In this document: positions 23,770 to 31,785 of the stretch, one piece after another
Layout: every line of letters starts with the position of its first letter
Numbering within the stretch: position 1 is the first letter of the stretch
Assembly: GCA_029547705.1 (NCBI GenBank)
Contig: JAKPOU010000042.1
Span: 215,271-279,270, forward strand
Direction of reading: 5' to 3'
Length of the DNA stretch: 64,000 nucleotides
From: Bacteroidota bacterium
GTDB taxonomy: Bacteria > Bacteroidota > Bacteroidia > Bacteroidales > VadinHA17
Translations under genes and position numbers: made by a program
Notes under the pieces: model-generated
The model's database searches: none
What the model was told of the DNA's origin: nothing
The model's input: only the letters and a program-made list of their open reading frames with translations

Positions 23770-24681
23770 TCACCCCTTTATGAAGATGGCCCTGATAATA
23801 TGACTAGCCATCTTTGGATTTTCTTTCAGCCGCCGGGTTGAATAGCCAAACCATTTTTCCCCGAAAGGCACATACACTCTCATGGTATGACCCTTGTCCA
23901 CAATGCTTTGTCTCAGGTTCGGGCATACGCCGTAGAGCATCTGGAACTCATACAGGTGTTCCGGGACGCTGTATTCCGATATAAGCCGGTATGCATTCTC
24001 AATCAGGATTTTATCATGTGTGGCAATTCCGACATGTATCCTGTTTTTGAACATGTATTCCAGATCTTCGGTAAAATGCCTGTTTATCTCATCATATTTC
24101 TTATATGAAATGGCTTCGGGCTCAATGTATATGCCTTTGCACAGCCTGATGCTCAGGGGTGTTTCTCCGGAATTGAGATCGCTCAGGCTTTTCAGGTCAT
24201 CCATTGTCCTTTTCAGGTAGGCCTGCAGAACGATTCCGACATTTGCAGGATATTCCTTTTTCAGCTTCCTGAAAAGTTCAATTTCCTTCGTGGTACACGG
24301 TGAATCTTCCATGTCAATCCTGACAAACCCGTTGTATGATGCTGCCCTTGCAACTATTTCCCTCATGTGGCTGAAGCATGCCTCTTCATCAATAAGCAGT
24401 CCGAAACTTGTGGGCTTGGCAGAGAAATTCCCGTCTATGCCATGGCGGTGGGCAGTATCAATGAGGTTAAGATACTCTAGCTTATTGGTTTCGGCTTCGT
24501 GAAGGCTTTCAATGTATTCACCCAGAACGTCTATAGTGACCTTTATGTTTCTGGCGTTAAGCTCTTTTGATACTCTGATTGCATCACCGACCGATTCTCC
24601 CGAAATATAGGATTTTGAGAATATCCATACCAGTTTTTTCGGAAGGTATGGCAGCATTGATGCTATGAGTTTATTGAACAT
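23770..24681 (-). CDS. Proline dehydrogenase
   Basis: An FAD enzyme oxidising proline to pyrroline-5-carboxylate and passing electrons to the quinone pool. The start at 24681 (MFNKLIASMLPYLPKKLVW) matches phylum homologues; an in-frame ATG at 24738 is the alternative. TIM-barrel motifs include VTIDVLGEYI, FVRIDMEDS, GIVLQAYLKRT, SIRLCKGIYIE, VGIATHD and EFQMLYGV. The C-terminal RVYVPFGEKWFGYSTRRLKE contains the conserved Y-x-x-R-R substrate-binding motif. It is a stand-alone PRODH of about 300 residues, without a P5C dehydrogenase partner nearby. Confidence 0.93.
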   Translation of the reverse strand: MFNKLIASMLPYLPKKLVWIFSKSYISGESVGDAIRVSKELNARNIKVTIDVLGEYIESLHEAETNKLEYLNLIDTAHRHGIDGNFSAKPTSFGLLIDEEACFSHMREIVARAASYNGFVRIDMEDSPCTTKEIELFRKLKKEYPANVGIVLQAYLKRTMDDLKSLSDLNSGETPLSIRLCKGIYIEPEAISYKKYDEINRHFTEDLEYMFKNRIHVGIATHDKILIENAYRLISEYSVPEHLYEFQMLYGVCPNLRQSIVDKGHTMRVYVPFGEKWFGYSTRRLKENPKMASHIIRAIFIKG

Positions 24682-24778
24682 GGCCGGACAAATGTTGATA
24701 ATTGTTAATTTCTCGCTGCTAATTAAGCTTGTATCCATTTAATTTTTGATGACCTTTGTCATCGGAAACTGATACAAA

Positions 24779-24818
24779 GGAAAGTCAATTTTTCAATATT
24801 TATTATCGGAAAGTCAAT
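24779..24818 (+). repeat. Direct repeat GGAAAGTCAAT upstream of the ECF sigma gene
   Basis: GGAAAGTCAAT occurs at 24779-24789 and 24808-24818, 29 bp apart start to start, immediately upstream of the candidate ECF promoter. This spacing is close to three DNA turns, which would put both sites on one face of the helix. Confidence 0.7.
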
Positions 24819-24847
24819 GCAACCATTTTTCCTTTTAGCTTGTCTTA
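24819..24847 (+). promoter_or_regulatory. Candidate autoregulatory ECF-sigma promoter
   Basis: GCAACC (24819-24824) and GTCTTA (24842-24847) are separated by 17 bp, resembling the AAC-type -35 and GTC-type -10 elements typical of ECF-dependent promoters. The predicted transcript start is about 10 bp before the sigma-factor ATG. Self-activation is common for ECF genes; here it is inferred from sequence and position. Confidence 0.5.
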
Positions 24848-24863
24848 AACTTGTCCTCTGCTT

Positions 24864-25430
24864 ATGATGAGCGACCAGGAGATAATCAGCGGCTGTGTCA
24901 GGCATGAGCGCAGGGCGCAGAAAATGCTCTATGACAAGTATTCCGGTTTCCTGCTGGGTATCTGTCTGAGATATGCTTCCGACAGGGCAGAGGCAGAGGA
25001 TATACTTCAGGACAGTCTGCTGAAGATATACTTCGGCATAGATGATTTTACCGGATCAGGTTCTTTTACAGGCTGGCTGAGAAAAATTGCGGTTAATACT
25101 GCCATCACTCATTATCACAGGAATCTGAAATTCAGATATAGTGTTGATATTGAGGAGTATGTTTCGACAGAAACCGGTGTTTCGAGCTTTGAGGAGGATT
25201 TTTTTACATCCGATGAGCTTTTCAGGGTTCTCAATGAGCTTCCCGCCGGTTACAGAATGGTTTTCAATTTGTATGCAATCGAAGGTTATAAGCACAGGGA
25301 AATAGCAAAAATACTGAAGATTGATACAAATACTTCAAAATCGCAGTATTGCAGGGCAAAAGCAGTCATAAGGAACAAACTGGAGAAGTTAAGGACATTG
25401 AAAGCTAATTATCCGGCTGGCGGCCGTTGA
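24864..25430 (+). CDS. RNA polymerase ECF sigma-70 factor
   Basis: A 188-residue extracytoplasmic-function sigma factor. Region 2 spans about residues 20-90 (YDKYSGFLLGICLRYASDRA, AEDILQDSLLKIY, SFTGWLRKIAVNTAITHYHR). Region 4 spans about 118-172 (VLNELPAGYRMVFNLYAIEG, HREIAKILKI, SKSQYCRAKAVIRNKL). Regions 1.1 and 3 are absent, as expected. The start could be either of two adjacent ATGs. The next gene encodes a membrane protein with an anti-sigma-like cytoplasmic segment, 18 bp downstream. Confidence 0.93.
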   Translation: MMSDQEIISGCVRHERRAQKMLYDKYSGFLLGICLRYASDRAEAEDILQDSLLKIYFGIDDFTGSGSFTGWLRKIAVNTAITHYHRNLKFRYSVDIEEYVSTETGVSSFEEDFFTSDELFRVLNELPAGYRMVFNLYAIEGYKHREIAKILKIDTNTSKSQYCRAKAVIRNKLEKLRTLKANYPAGGR

Positions 25431-25448
25431 AAATTTGGTTGTAATCAG

Positions 25449-26789
25449 GTGAAGAGAAAAAAGGAAGACAAGATGCTCAGGGATCTTTTCAGGCAGAAGC
25501 TTGAAAAGGCTGAAGTTCATTCCTCCCCGTCTTTCGAAGCTGAATTCTTCCGGAAACTGGGCAGAAAGGAATTTCTTCGCTTTGATCCTTTACGCTTCAA
25601 TGCCTGGTATGCCGGTGTGATCATAACAGCCGCAGCCCTCGGCCTGATTTTTTACCTGAACGGCAGCAGTGACAATGAAGCAGATGCAGTGTTGCCGGAA
25701 AGCGGCAGGCCGGCCGCAGGACTGATACGGGAGACGGAAGAGTCATTGCCCCCGCGCATCAATCCGTGGGAGACGGAACAGGAAGGAAAGGACATTTCTG
25801 AAGATTCCGCCGTGGAAGAACCTCCCGGAAGTCAACGTTACGGCAGACTGGGCAGTGATGTTGATGGCGGGCAGGCTCCCCTCATCCCTCCAGGCACTGA
25901 AATAAAAAATGCCATAAACGGACAAAATATTTTTCAGAAAACAGATGGCGGAAGTGAAAGGCTGAGAAGTCCCCTGCAGCATTCTGATCTGATTATGGTA
26001 TCGCAGGAGAGGGGCTGCAGCCCCCTGAAAGTATCTTTCCGGGCACGGTCCGGGGATTTTAACAGATACAGATGGACTTTCGGTGACGGCGGAGTATCTG
26101 AAGAGGCCGGTCCCGACTGGATTTTCGATATGGAGGGTGAATACACCGTAACACTGCATGCCTATAAGTCAGATGAGCTTCAGGCTGTCGGATCACGTGT
26201 AATAAGAGTATTCCCCAGGCCACTTGCACGCTTTGAAATAATTCCTGAAAACGGGGAGTTGTCTGAAAACAGGATAAGGCTGATCAATTATTCAGTAAAT
26301 GCGGTCAGGTTCACATGGGATTTCGGAGACGGCCATATTTCAGGCCTGTATGAACCGGTTCATGTTTACCGCGAAGGCCGCGATCACAGCGTTAAACTGA
26401 CGGCATTTTCGGAAGAGGGCTGTACTGATACAATCATTGTGTCAAGGCTGCCTGACAAACCGGAGAATTATATTGAATTTCCCAATGCCTTCCTGCCCGG
26501 ACAGAATGGTCCCACCGGGGGGTTCTATTCAGCCTCCAGTGATGATGCCGCTACCGTCTTTCATCCTGTTTCCTCAGGAGTGACTAACTATCAGCTGAAA
26601 ATATTCAGTAAGCTCGGGCTGCTTATTTTTGAGAGCAATGATATAAATATAGGCTGGGACGGTTATTACAAGGGCCGCCTGTGTCAGGCCGGGGTATACA
26701 TCTGGAAAGTGCGCGGGACATACATTAACGGGGAGACCTTTACCAGGATGGGGGATCTGACACTTCTGAAAAACACTGACAGGATGTGA
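25449..26789 (+). CDS. Anti-sigma-like membrane protein with PKD repeats and gliding-type (T9SS type B) C-terminal domain
   Basis: A 446-residue protein. Residues 1-55 are charged and presumably cytoplasmic (MLRDLFRQKLEKAEV), resembling N-terminal segments of Bacteroidota membrane anti-sigma proteins. One transmembrane helix follows at about 57-76 (AGVIITAAALGLIFYL). Residues about 80-175 are an acidic, Pro-rich linker. Two PKD-like domains contain RYRWTFGDGG (about 205) and RFTWDFGDGHIS (about 290). The final 85 residues match the gliding-motility-associated CHU_C domain (FPNAFLPGQNG, YQLKIFSKLGLLIFES, GWDGYYKGRLCQAGVYIWKV). No cleavable signal peptide is seen. The start is GTG at 25449, or ATG 25473. 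Confidence 0.82.
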   Translation: MKRKKEDKMLRDLFRQKLEKAEVHSSPSFEAEFFRKLGRKEFLRFDPLRFNAWYAGVIITAAALGLIFYLNGSSDNEADAVLPESGRPAAGLIRETEESLPPRINPWETEQEGKDISEDSAVEEPPGSQRYGRLGSDVDGGQAPLIPPGTEIKNAINGQNIFQKTDGGSERLRSPLQHSDLIMVSQERGCSPLKVSFRARSGDFNRYRWTFGDGGVSEEAGPDWIFDMEGEYTVTLHAYKSDELQAVGSRVIRVFPRPLARFEIIPENGELSENRIRLINYSVNAVRFTWDFGDGHISGLYEPVHVYREGRDHSVKLTAFSEEGCTDTIIVSRLPDKPENYIEFPNAFLPGQNGPTGGFYSASSDDAATVFHPVSSGVTNYQLKIFSKLGLLIFESNDINIGWDGYYKGRLCQAGVYIWKVRGTYINGETFTRMGDLTLLKNTDRM

Positions 26790-26941
26790 CCGGTATTTCC
26801 GGCCGTTTCAGACAGATCCGCCATACGTCAAAAAAAATTCTGTTGATAACTTTAACTTTTGGTGATAAATTCCGTACAACGGAGAAATCTTGCATTAAGA
26901 GATTTAGTTAATTTAGCAATTGGAAAGTTAAGTTTACAGGT

Positions 26942-27931
26942 TTGCATAAAAGGATCAGTTATATAGTTATACTGTCATTCGTCCTTTTTGTTAAGAGTCA
27001 GAGTCAGGATCCGACATTTTCGCAGTTTTATGCGAATCCCCTGTATCTGGCTCCGTCATTTGCCGGAGCTACCGAGGATTACCGCTTTGGGATGAATTAC
27101 AGAAACCAGTGGCCTGCTGTGCCGGGTGTTTTTCACACCTACAGCATTTCATTTGATAAGTTTCTTCACAATTTCAATTCGGGGATAGGTGTGCTGGCAA
27201 CCTATGATGTGGCCGGATCCGGTGACCTGAGCACCACAAACATAGGGTTATTGTATTCCTATGATTTCCATATCAGCCAGGACTGGCATATCAGGCCGGG
27301 TGTGGAATTCAAGTTCTATTACCTCGGACTCAATATCTACAAGCTGGTGTTCAACAGCCAGCTGACCGGAAGCGGAACAACTCCTTCGGTTTATCCTCCC
27401 CCTTTCGAAAATGTTGCTGATGTGGATTTTGCCACTTCGGCACTGGTTTACAATGACAGGATCTGGGCAGGCTTTACACTTGACCACCTGCTGGTGCCCA
27501 AGACTTCCTTTTACGGCGAAGAGGGGCATGTACCTGTAAAATTCAATCTTTTCGGGGGTACTCAGATACTGAGGAAGACCCGGCTGAAGGTCAAACTCCA
27601 GGAGGTGCTTTCCGTTGCTTTCAATTTCCAGAAACAGGCAAAATTTTACCAGACCGATGCAGGTGTTTATTACTACCGCGATCCTCTTATTTTCGGCCTG
27701 TGGTACCGGGGAATCCCCTTTGTCACAAGTCAGGCCGGCGATGCCATTATCGGGCTTCTCGGGGTAAAGACCGGTCCGTTCCATCTGGGGTACAGCTATG
27801 ACTTTACCATATCCAACCTTATCAGTTCAACCGCCGGTGCGCATGAACTGTCACTGATATACGAATTCACCTCGTTTTCAATCAATTCACCCAAGCGAAA
27901 GATGAGGGCGATTCCATGTCCCGAGTTTTAA
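26942..27931 (+). CDS. PorP/SprF-family type IX secretion membrane protein
   Basis: A 329-residue outer-membrane barrel protein. The start is TTG at 26942, since the signal peptide (ISYIVILSFVLFVKSQSQ) begins there and no ATG fits. The signature QDPTFSQFYANPLYLAPSFA follows directly, then GMNYRNQWPAVPGVFHTY and the C-terminal LGYSYDFTISNLISSTAGAH with HELSLIYEF, all typical of PorP/SprF. These proteins assist surface delivery or attachment of partners carrying the CHU_C (type B) secretion domain. The upstream neighbour carries exactly that domain. Confidence 0.92.
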   Translation: MHKRISYIVILSFVLFVKSQSQDPTFSQFYANPLYLAPSFAGATEDYRFGMNYRNQWPAVPGVFHTYSISFDKFLHNFNSGIGVLATYDVAGSGDLSTTNIGLLYSYDFHISQDWHIRPGVEFKFYYLGLNIYKLVFNSQLTGSGTTPSVYPPPFENVADVDFATSALVYNDRIWAGFTLDHLLVPKTSFYGEEGHVPVKFNLFGGTQILRKTRLKVKLQEVLSVAFNFQKQAKFYQTDAGVYYYRDPLIFGLWYRGIPFVTSQAGDAIIGLLGVKTGPFHLGYSYDFTISNLISSTAGAHELSLIYEFTSFSINSPKRKMRAIPCPEF

Positions 27932-27980
27932 GGCAGTGTAATTAACTTCTTTAAATTAGTTCCGTTTATTTATTTGTTTT

Positions 27981-27988
27981 TATATTTG
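27981..27988 (+). promoter_or_regulatory. Candidate -7 box (TATATTTG) before the OmpH-like gene
   Basis: TATATTTG, an exact TAnnTTTG match, lies 33 bp before the ATG at 28021 in an AT-rich gap after the PorP gene. The -33 element is unclear. Confidence 0.45.
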
Positions 27989-28020
27989 CGGACTAATGTT
28001 TAACCAATATTCAATCTGTG

Positions 28021-28626
28021 ATGAAGAATCTTTCCATTGCCCTGTTTTCCGTCCTGTTTCTTGCAATTACCGTTCTCTACATACTTCATTTCACCGGAAG
28101 GAAAAAGGAAACCGTACGTGAGTCCGTGAGCAGTCCCGTGGAAGTCCGTTCGGAGGGAATCGCATTTGTCAACATTGATTCGGTAATAATGAATTTTGAT
28201 ATGTTTTTTGACCGCAGGAATGAACTGATGGAGAAGCAGAGGAAGGCTGAGGCTGAACTCACCTCAAAGGGAAGCAGGTATGAAAGGGATGCAAGGGATT
28301 TTCAGGAAAAAGTTACCAAAGGCCTGGTCACCAGGGCTACTGCGGCAGAAATGGAAAAGAGTCTCCTCCAGCAGCAGCAGGATCTTATCACCCTGAGGGA
28401 TGACCTTCAGACAAACCTGATGGAAGAGGAACAGGTCATGAACAGGCAGATAATTGATTATATAACCACCTGCCTGGAACAGAACAAATCGGAGTTCAAC
28501 TACCAGTACGTCCTGGGCAAATCATTCGGAAGCGTTGTACTTTATGGTGATGAAGCCCTTGATATCACCAGAAGGGTTAGTGAAGCCATCAACTCGAAAT
28601 ACAGGTCGGAAAAATCCAAAAAATAG
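28021..28626 (+). CDS. OmpH/Skp-like protein with N-terminal membrane anchor
   Basis: A 201-residue protein starting at ATG 28021. Residues 5-24 (SIALFSVLFLAITVLYILHF) form a hydrophobic helix with no clear cleavage site, followed by a positively charged KK, so a membrane anchor is likely. The OmpH-type first strand GIAFVNIDSVIMNFDMFFD appears near residue 48, then a long coiled coil (about 65-145, with QQQQ) and a C-terminal YQYVLGKSFGSVVLYGDEAL strand. This is the third OmpH-fold protein in the window and differs from the bamA-linked pair. Its client is unknown. Confidence 0.8.
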   Translation: MKNLSIALFSVLFLAITVLYILHFTGRKKETVRESVSSPVEVRSEGIAFVNIDSVIMNFDMFFDRRNELMEKQRKAEAELTSKGSRYERDARDFQEKVTKGLVTRATAAEMEKSLLQQQQDLITLRDDLQTNLMEEEQVMNRQIIDYITTCLEQNKSEFNYQYVLGKSFGSVVLYGDEALDITRRVSEAINSKYRSEKSKK

Positions 28627-28631
28627 GGACC

Positions 28632-29897
28632 ATGGGTTTTGCCACCAGGTGGCTTTCGGAAAAAGCTCTTTTTCCGGAATTATTCAGGGACAAGCCATGT
28701 GACAATACGGGTATCATCGTTGTGATACCTGCATATGATGAACCGGATATAGCAACTGTCCTGGATTCGCTCGCCTCATGCAGCCGGCCAGGATGCAGTG
28801 CGGAAGTCATTATAATAGTGAATCTCAGGAAGGATGCCGGCAGGCAGGCAATCCTGAACCACAGGAAAAGCATTGAAAACATAGAAGACTGGAAGAAAAA
28901 GAATGCTTCCTGCTTTTTCCGCCTTTTTCATTACGATGCCGGTTCTCCGGCTGTAAAGAACTGGGGCGTCGGCCTTGCCAGGAAGACAGGAATGGATGAG
29001 GCACTGAGAAGGTTTGATGCGGCCGGTAATCCGGACGGTATAATTGTGTGTCTCGATGCTGACTGTACGGTAAAGGAGAATTATTTCACGGCAATTGAAA
29101 AGGAATTTCTGAACCGCAGGAAGGCCGGGGCCTGTTCCCTTTATTTTGAACATCCCGTGGAGGATGATCCCGCATCTGTTTCCGCCTTTTATGGCATAAT
29201 ACTGTATGAACTGCATCTGCGTTACTATGTCGGTGCACTGAGAGCCGTACAGTATCCATATGCATTTCATACCGTCGGTTCGGCAATGGCAGTAAGGGCA
29301 AGAGAGTATATGAGGGCGGGGGGAATGAACCGCAGGGAGGCCGGAGAGGATTTTTACTTTATACAGAAACTGGTTCCGTCGGGCAGATATTTCTCCCTTA
29401 ATTCAACCACTGTGTATCCTTCCCCCAGGCAATCGCACAGAGTACCCTTCGGGACAGGGGCAACAATGGGCAAACTGGCAGGAGATGCTGAACAGCAGTA
29501 CTATACCTATAATCTGGATGCATTCAGGGAACTGCAGTGGTTGTTCAGCCTGAAGGAAGATCTGTTCAGCTCCGGCAAAAGGGAAGCAGAAAGAATGTAT
29601 GATAAATTTCCACCGGGTTTGAGATATTTTACAGACAGGGATGAATGGCTTGTGAAACTGGAAGAAATCAGATCAAATACAGCCGGTTATGAGTCATTCT
29701 GTAAAAGATTCTTCGGGTGGTTCAATATGTTCAGAATTGTCAGGTTCATGAATTCGGTTCATGACGGGATCCATGAACGCAGGCCCGTTGTGCGGGCAGC
29801 ATGTGATCTTCTCCGTCACACAGGGCATGATCTGATTCCGGATGATGCCCTGCAGCTGCTGAAATATTACAGGCAGCTCGACAGGGAGAGTCAGTGA
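28632..29897 (+). CDS. Family-2-type glycosyltransferase
   Basis: A 421-residue cytosolic GT-A-fold enzyme. The nucleotide-sugar region begins with IIVVIPAYDEPDIATVLDSL near residue 28. The metal-binding DxD is in GIIVCLDADCTVKENYF near 137. The acceptor-side block GGMNRREAGEDFYFIQKL near 231 carries the ED catalytic pair. No transmembrane segment is evident. It starts 5 bp after the OmpH-like gene and overlaps the 3' end of the DivIC gene by 7 bp tail-to-tail. The sugar and acceptor are unknown. Confidence 0.85.
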   Translation: MGFATRWLSEKALFPELFRDKPCDNTGIIVVIPAYDEPDIATVLDSLASCSRPGCSAEVIIIVNLRKDAGRQAILNHRKSIENIEDWKKKNASCFFRLFHYDAGSPAVKNWGVGLARKTGMDEALRRFDAAGNPDGIIVCLDADCTVKENYFTAIEKEFLNRRKAGACSLYFEHPVEDDPASVSAFYGIILYELHLRYYVGALRAVQYPYAFHTVGSAMAVRAREYMRAGGMNRREAGEDFYFIQKLVPSGRYFSLNSTTVYPSPRQSHRVPFGTGATMGKLAGDAEQQYYTYNLDAFRELQWLFSLKEDLFSSGKREAERMYDKFPPGLRYFTDRDEWLVKLEEIRSNTAGYESFCKRFFGWFNMFRIVRFMNSVHDGIHERRPVVRAACDLLRHTGHDLIPDDALQLLKYYRQLDRESQ

Positions 29898-30229
29898 TTC
29901 TGTTTTGAGTTTTTCCTGTCTTCACGGGGAGTGAGAACAATGTAGAGATCCTCGTCAGGCTTCTTCATCCTGTATTGTTCCCGTGCGAATTTCTCGAGAT
30001 TGTCATTTCCGGTTTTCAGTTCCCGGAGCTTTCTGCTTTCTTCCTCAATCCTGTTGATGTAATAATCCCTTTGATTTCTCAGCTTTTTCAGTTCGCGCAT
30101 TTCCCTGTACCTCGAGATCAGATTGTTGGAATCAAGAAAAAGTATCCATATCAGGAACAGAAGTATGGTAAGAACATATTTGTTCCTGAGAAAAGCCGGT
30201 ATCCTGTCTGGTAAACTGAACCTTGCCAT
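29891..30229 (-). CDS. DivIC/FtsB-family septum formation protein
   Basis: A 112-residue bitopic cell-division protein. Residues 17-33 (KYVLTILLFLIWILFLD) form one transmembrane helix, and residues 34-80 form a periplasmic coiled coil (REMRELKKLRNQRDYYINRI). The conserved region after the coil (LEKFAREQYRMKKPDEDLY) is the FtsB/DivIC signature. It is expected to act with FtsL and FtsQ in the divisome. It stands alone on the minus strand. Confidence 0.88.
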   Translation of the reverse strand: MARFSLPDRIPAFLRNKYVLTILLFLIWILFLDSNNLISRYREMRELKKLRNQRDYYINRIEEESRKLRELKTGNDNLEKFAREQYRMKKPDEDLYIVLTPREDRKNSKQNH

Positions 30230-30327
30230 CTCAGTGCAAAGCTATGAATTTTTTTTCATCTAACACCCGGCCGGTATTCTGACGTGACAGGTTAATTTTC
30301 TGCCGCACTGCCCGGGAAACAGCCGGG

Positions 30328-31617
30328 TCAGTGAGTCATCCGGTTGAGGGTGTTTATGCTGCCGCTTGCAAGAAGGCGGTCATAGCGATCCCTGGGATTC
30401 CTGTAATAAACCAGTATGTGGTAATCGTTCTCCGTTTCGGAATGGCTGCCTTCAAACCTTGATGAGGTTCCGTCCTTCACATCCCGGCTTATGTACACGT
30501 ACTCATAATTATACCAGCCCTGCTTGAGCAGCATGGTGCATTCATACTGTTTCATGCCGGGATTGTACAGCATCCTGTTGTCCCCGCCGAAGGTCCAGTC
30601 TGCCAGCAGGCCCGAAACATACAGCTCTCCTGCATCAGGTTTTTCGTATGAAGGCAGCGTGAAATAGACGTACAGATAATCTGCATCGGTATCCGGGTCG
30701 CGGCCTTCCTGCCGGGCAATGATGTACTTTCCGTTAATGTCCTGCGAGTAAAAATACGGCTTGAATTCGCGGTTGTCCGACGGCAGAAGCAAAACGTGAT
30801 AATCAGGGGCACGGAAATCAATCCTTTCCACATTCACGCCGGGACGTTTTATGCTTTTAATGTCGAAAAACCTGTATTCATTCCCTCCCCTGAAAATATT
30901 TCTGTCGGAGAGTGATGTATATTTCAGTTCATTGCTTCCGTAAACGTCAGGTTTGAGGTTTTTCCTGGAAGTGTTCCATCTGCCGTTCTGCAGGATGAAG
31001 GCGTAAATATTCCTGAAAGGATCAATAATTCCGAGTCCGGCAATATTTATGCTGAAATCCACCTGCTGCTTTTCGTTCCTGCTGTCTTCCGTCCGTGGAA
31101 GGTGAACGCTTATATCAATTCCGGCAGCATCCTCGGTTATCATGAAGCGCCTGGTGATTACAGGCCTGTCCGGATCATCACCGGAATAAACATACAGTAT
31201 GTAGTTGCCTGAAAGCATGGGTTTCAGCCTTTCCTCCGGGAAGATCAGACTGTAATGAAAATAGGAGACGGTGGTATTGAAGGAAGGTCTGTATTTGCTT
31301 ATCTCATCATAGGTGAAGCCTTCCAAATAATCGCCTGTGAAGAGCTCAGACCTCTGCCAGTCCTTGTTGCAGTGAATAAGGGTGTAGTAATATGTTTCAG
31401 GATGCTCATCAAGGAGATCGAAATGAAATGCAAGCCTGTCCGGACTGTTAAGCCTTATCAGGGGATATGAGAGATTCCATTCCTCCCTGAAGAGCTGCAC
31501 CGTTTTAATCCTTTTGTCAAAAATGCTGTCGGTGTAAAAATCCGGGTCATAGGCTCTTCCCCTGATAACCGGCTGCAGGAAAGCGGAAAAGATGATAAAT
31601 ATCAGTATTCTTTTCAT
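30328..31617 (-). CDS. Type IX secretion system plug protein (DUF5103)
   Basis: A 429-residue exported protein. The ATG at 31617 starts a signal peptide (MKRILIFIIFSAFLQPVI); the open frame continues upstream but adds an unlikely second hydrophobic stretch. DUF5103 hallmarks include SPDRLAFHFDLLDEHPETYY, YTLIHCNKDWQRSELFTGDY and LEGFTYDEI near residues 60-110, and the C-terminal WTFGGDNRMLYNPGMKQYEC. Family knowledge: in Flavobacterium the Plug protein closes the periplasmic side of the SprA translocon. It is divergent from nqrA across 168 bp. Confidence 0.9.
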   Translation of the reverse strand: MKRILIFIIFSAFLQPVIRGRAYDPDFYTDSIFDKRIKTVQLFREEWNLSYPLIRLNSPDRLAFHFDLLDEHPETYYYTLIHCNKDWQRSELFTGDYLEGFTYDEISKYRPSFNTTVSYFHYSLIFPEERLKPMLSGNYILYVYSGDDPDRPVITRRFMITEDAAGIDISVHLPRTEDSRNEKQQVDFSINIAGLGIIDPFRNIYAFILQNGRWNTSRKNLKPDVYGSNELKYTSLSDRNIFRGGNEYRFFDIKSIKRPGVNVERIDFRAPDYHVLLLPSDNREFKPYFYSQDINGKYIIARQEGRDPDTDADYLYVYFTLPSYEKPDAGELYVSGLLADWTFGGDNRMLYNPGMKQYECTMLLKQGWYNYEYVYISRDVKDGTSSRFEGSHSETENDYHILVYYRNPRDRYDRLLASGSINTLNRMTH

Positions 31618-31642
31618 TTTATAGACTGCAGTTGGAAATATG

Positions 31643-31650
31643 CAAACATA
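31643..31650 (-). promoter_or_regulatory. Candidate -7 box (TATGTTTG) for the plug gene
   Basis: The minus strand reads TATGTTTG, an exact TAnnTTTG match, 26 bp upstream of the plug ATG. The leader would be about 20 nt. Confidence 0.4.
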
Positions 31651-31681
31651 AAGGAAAAAAATTACAATCATATTCAGCATT

Positions 31682-31715
31682 TTTGGCAATTTTTAAAGAG
31701 CTATTTATACATTTG
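31682..31715 (+). promoter_or_regulatory. Promoter of the nqr operon
   Basis: TTTG (31682-31685) and TACATTTG (31708-31715) are separated by 22 bp, fitting the Bacteroidetes primary promoter pattern TTTG/TAnnTTTG. The predicted start is near 31722, leaving a leader of about 65 nt before nqrA. Confidence 0.6.
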
Positions 31716-31785
31716 CAACCAATGTTATTTTATTAACAAATCCCGGTTTCCGTTTTATTCTGCTAACATGGAATTAAATTAAAAA

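Noticed and set aside
25449-26789. Plain secreted PKD adhesin
   Set aside because: There is a long charged segment before the only hydrophobic helix and no cleavable signal peptide, so an inner-membrane-anchored form is more likely.
27248-27784. 178-residue open frame antisense to the PorP/SprF gene
   Set aside because: Shadow of a well-supported gene; no family motif.
28776-29270. 164-residue open frame antisense to the glycosyltransferase
   Set aside because: Covers the conserved DxD region of a clear gene on the other strand.
30280-30330. Terminator hairpin (CCCGG/CCGGG) between the DivIC and plug genes
   Set aside because: Short imperfect stem with no T-tract on either strand.
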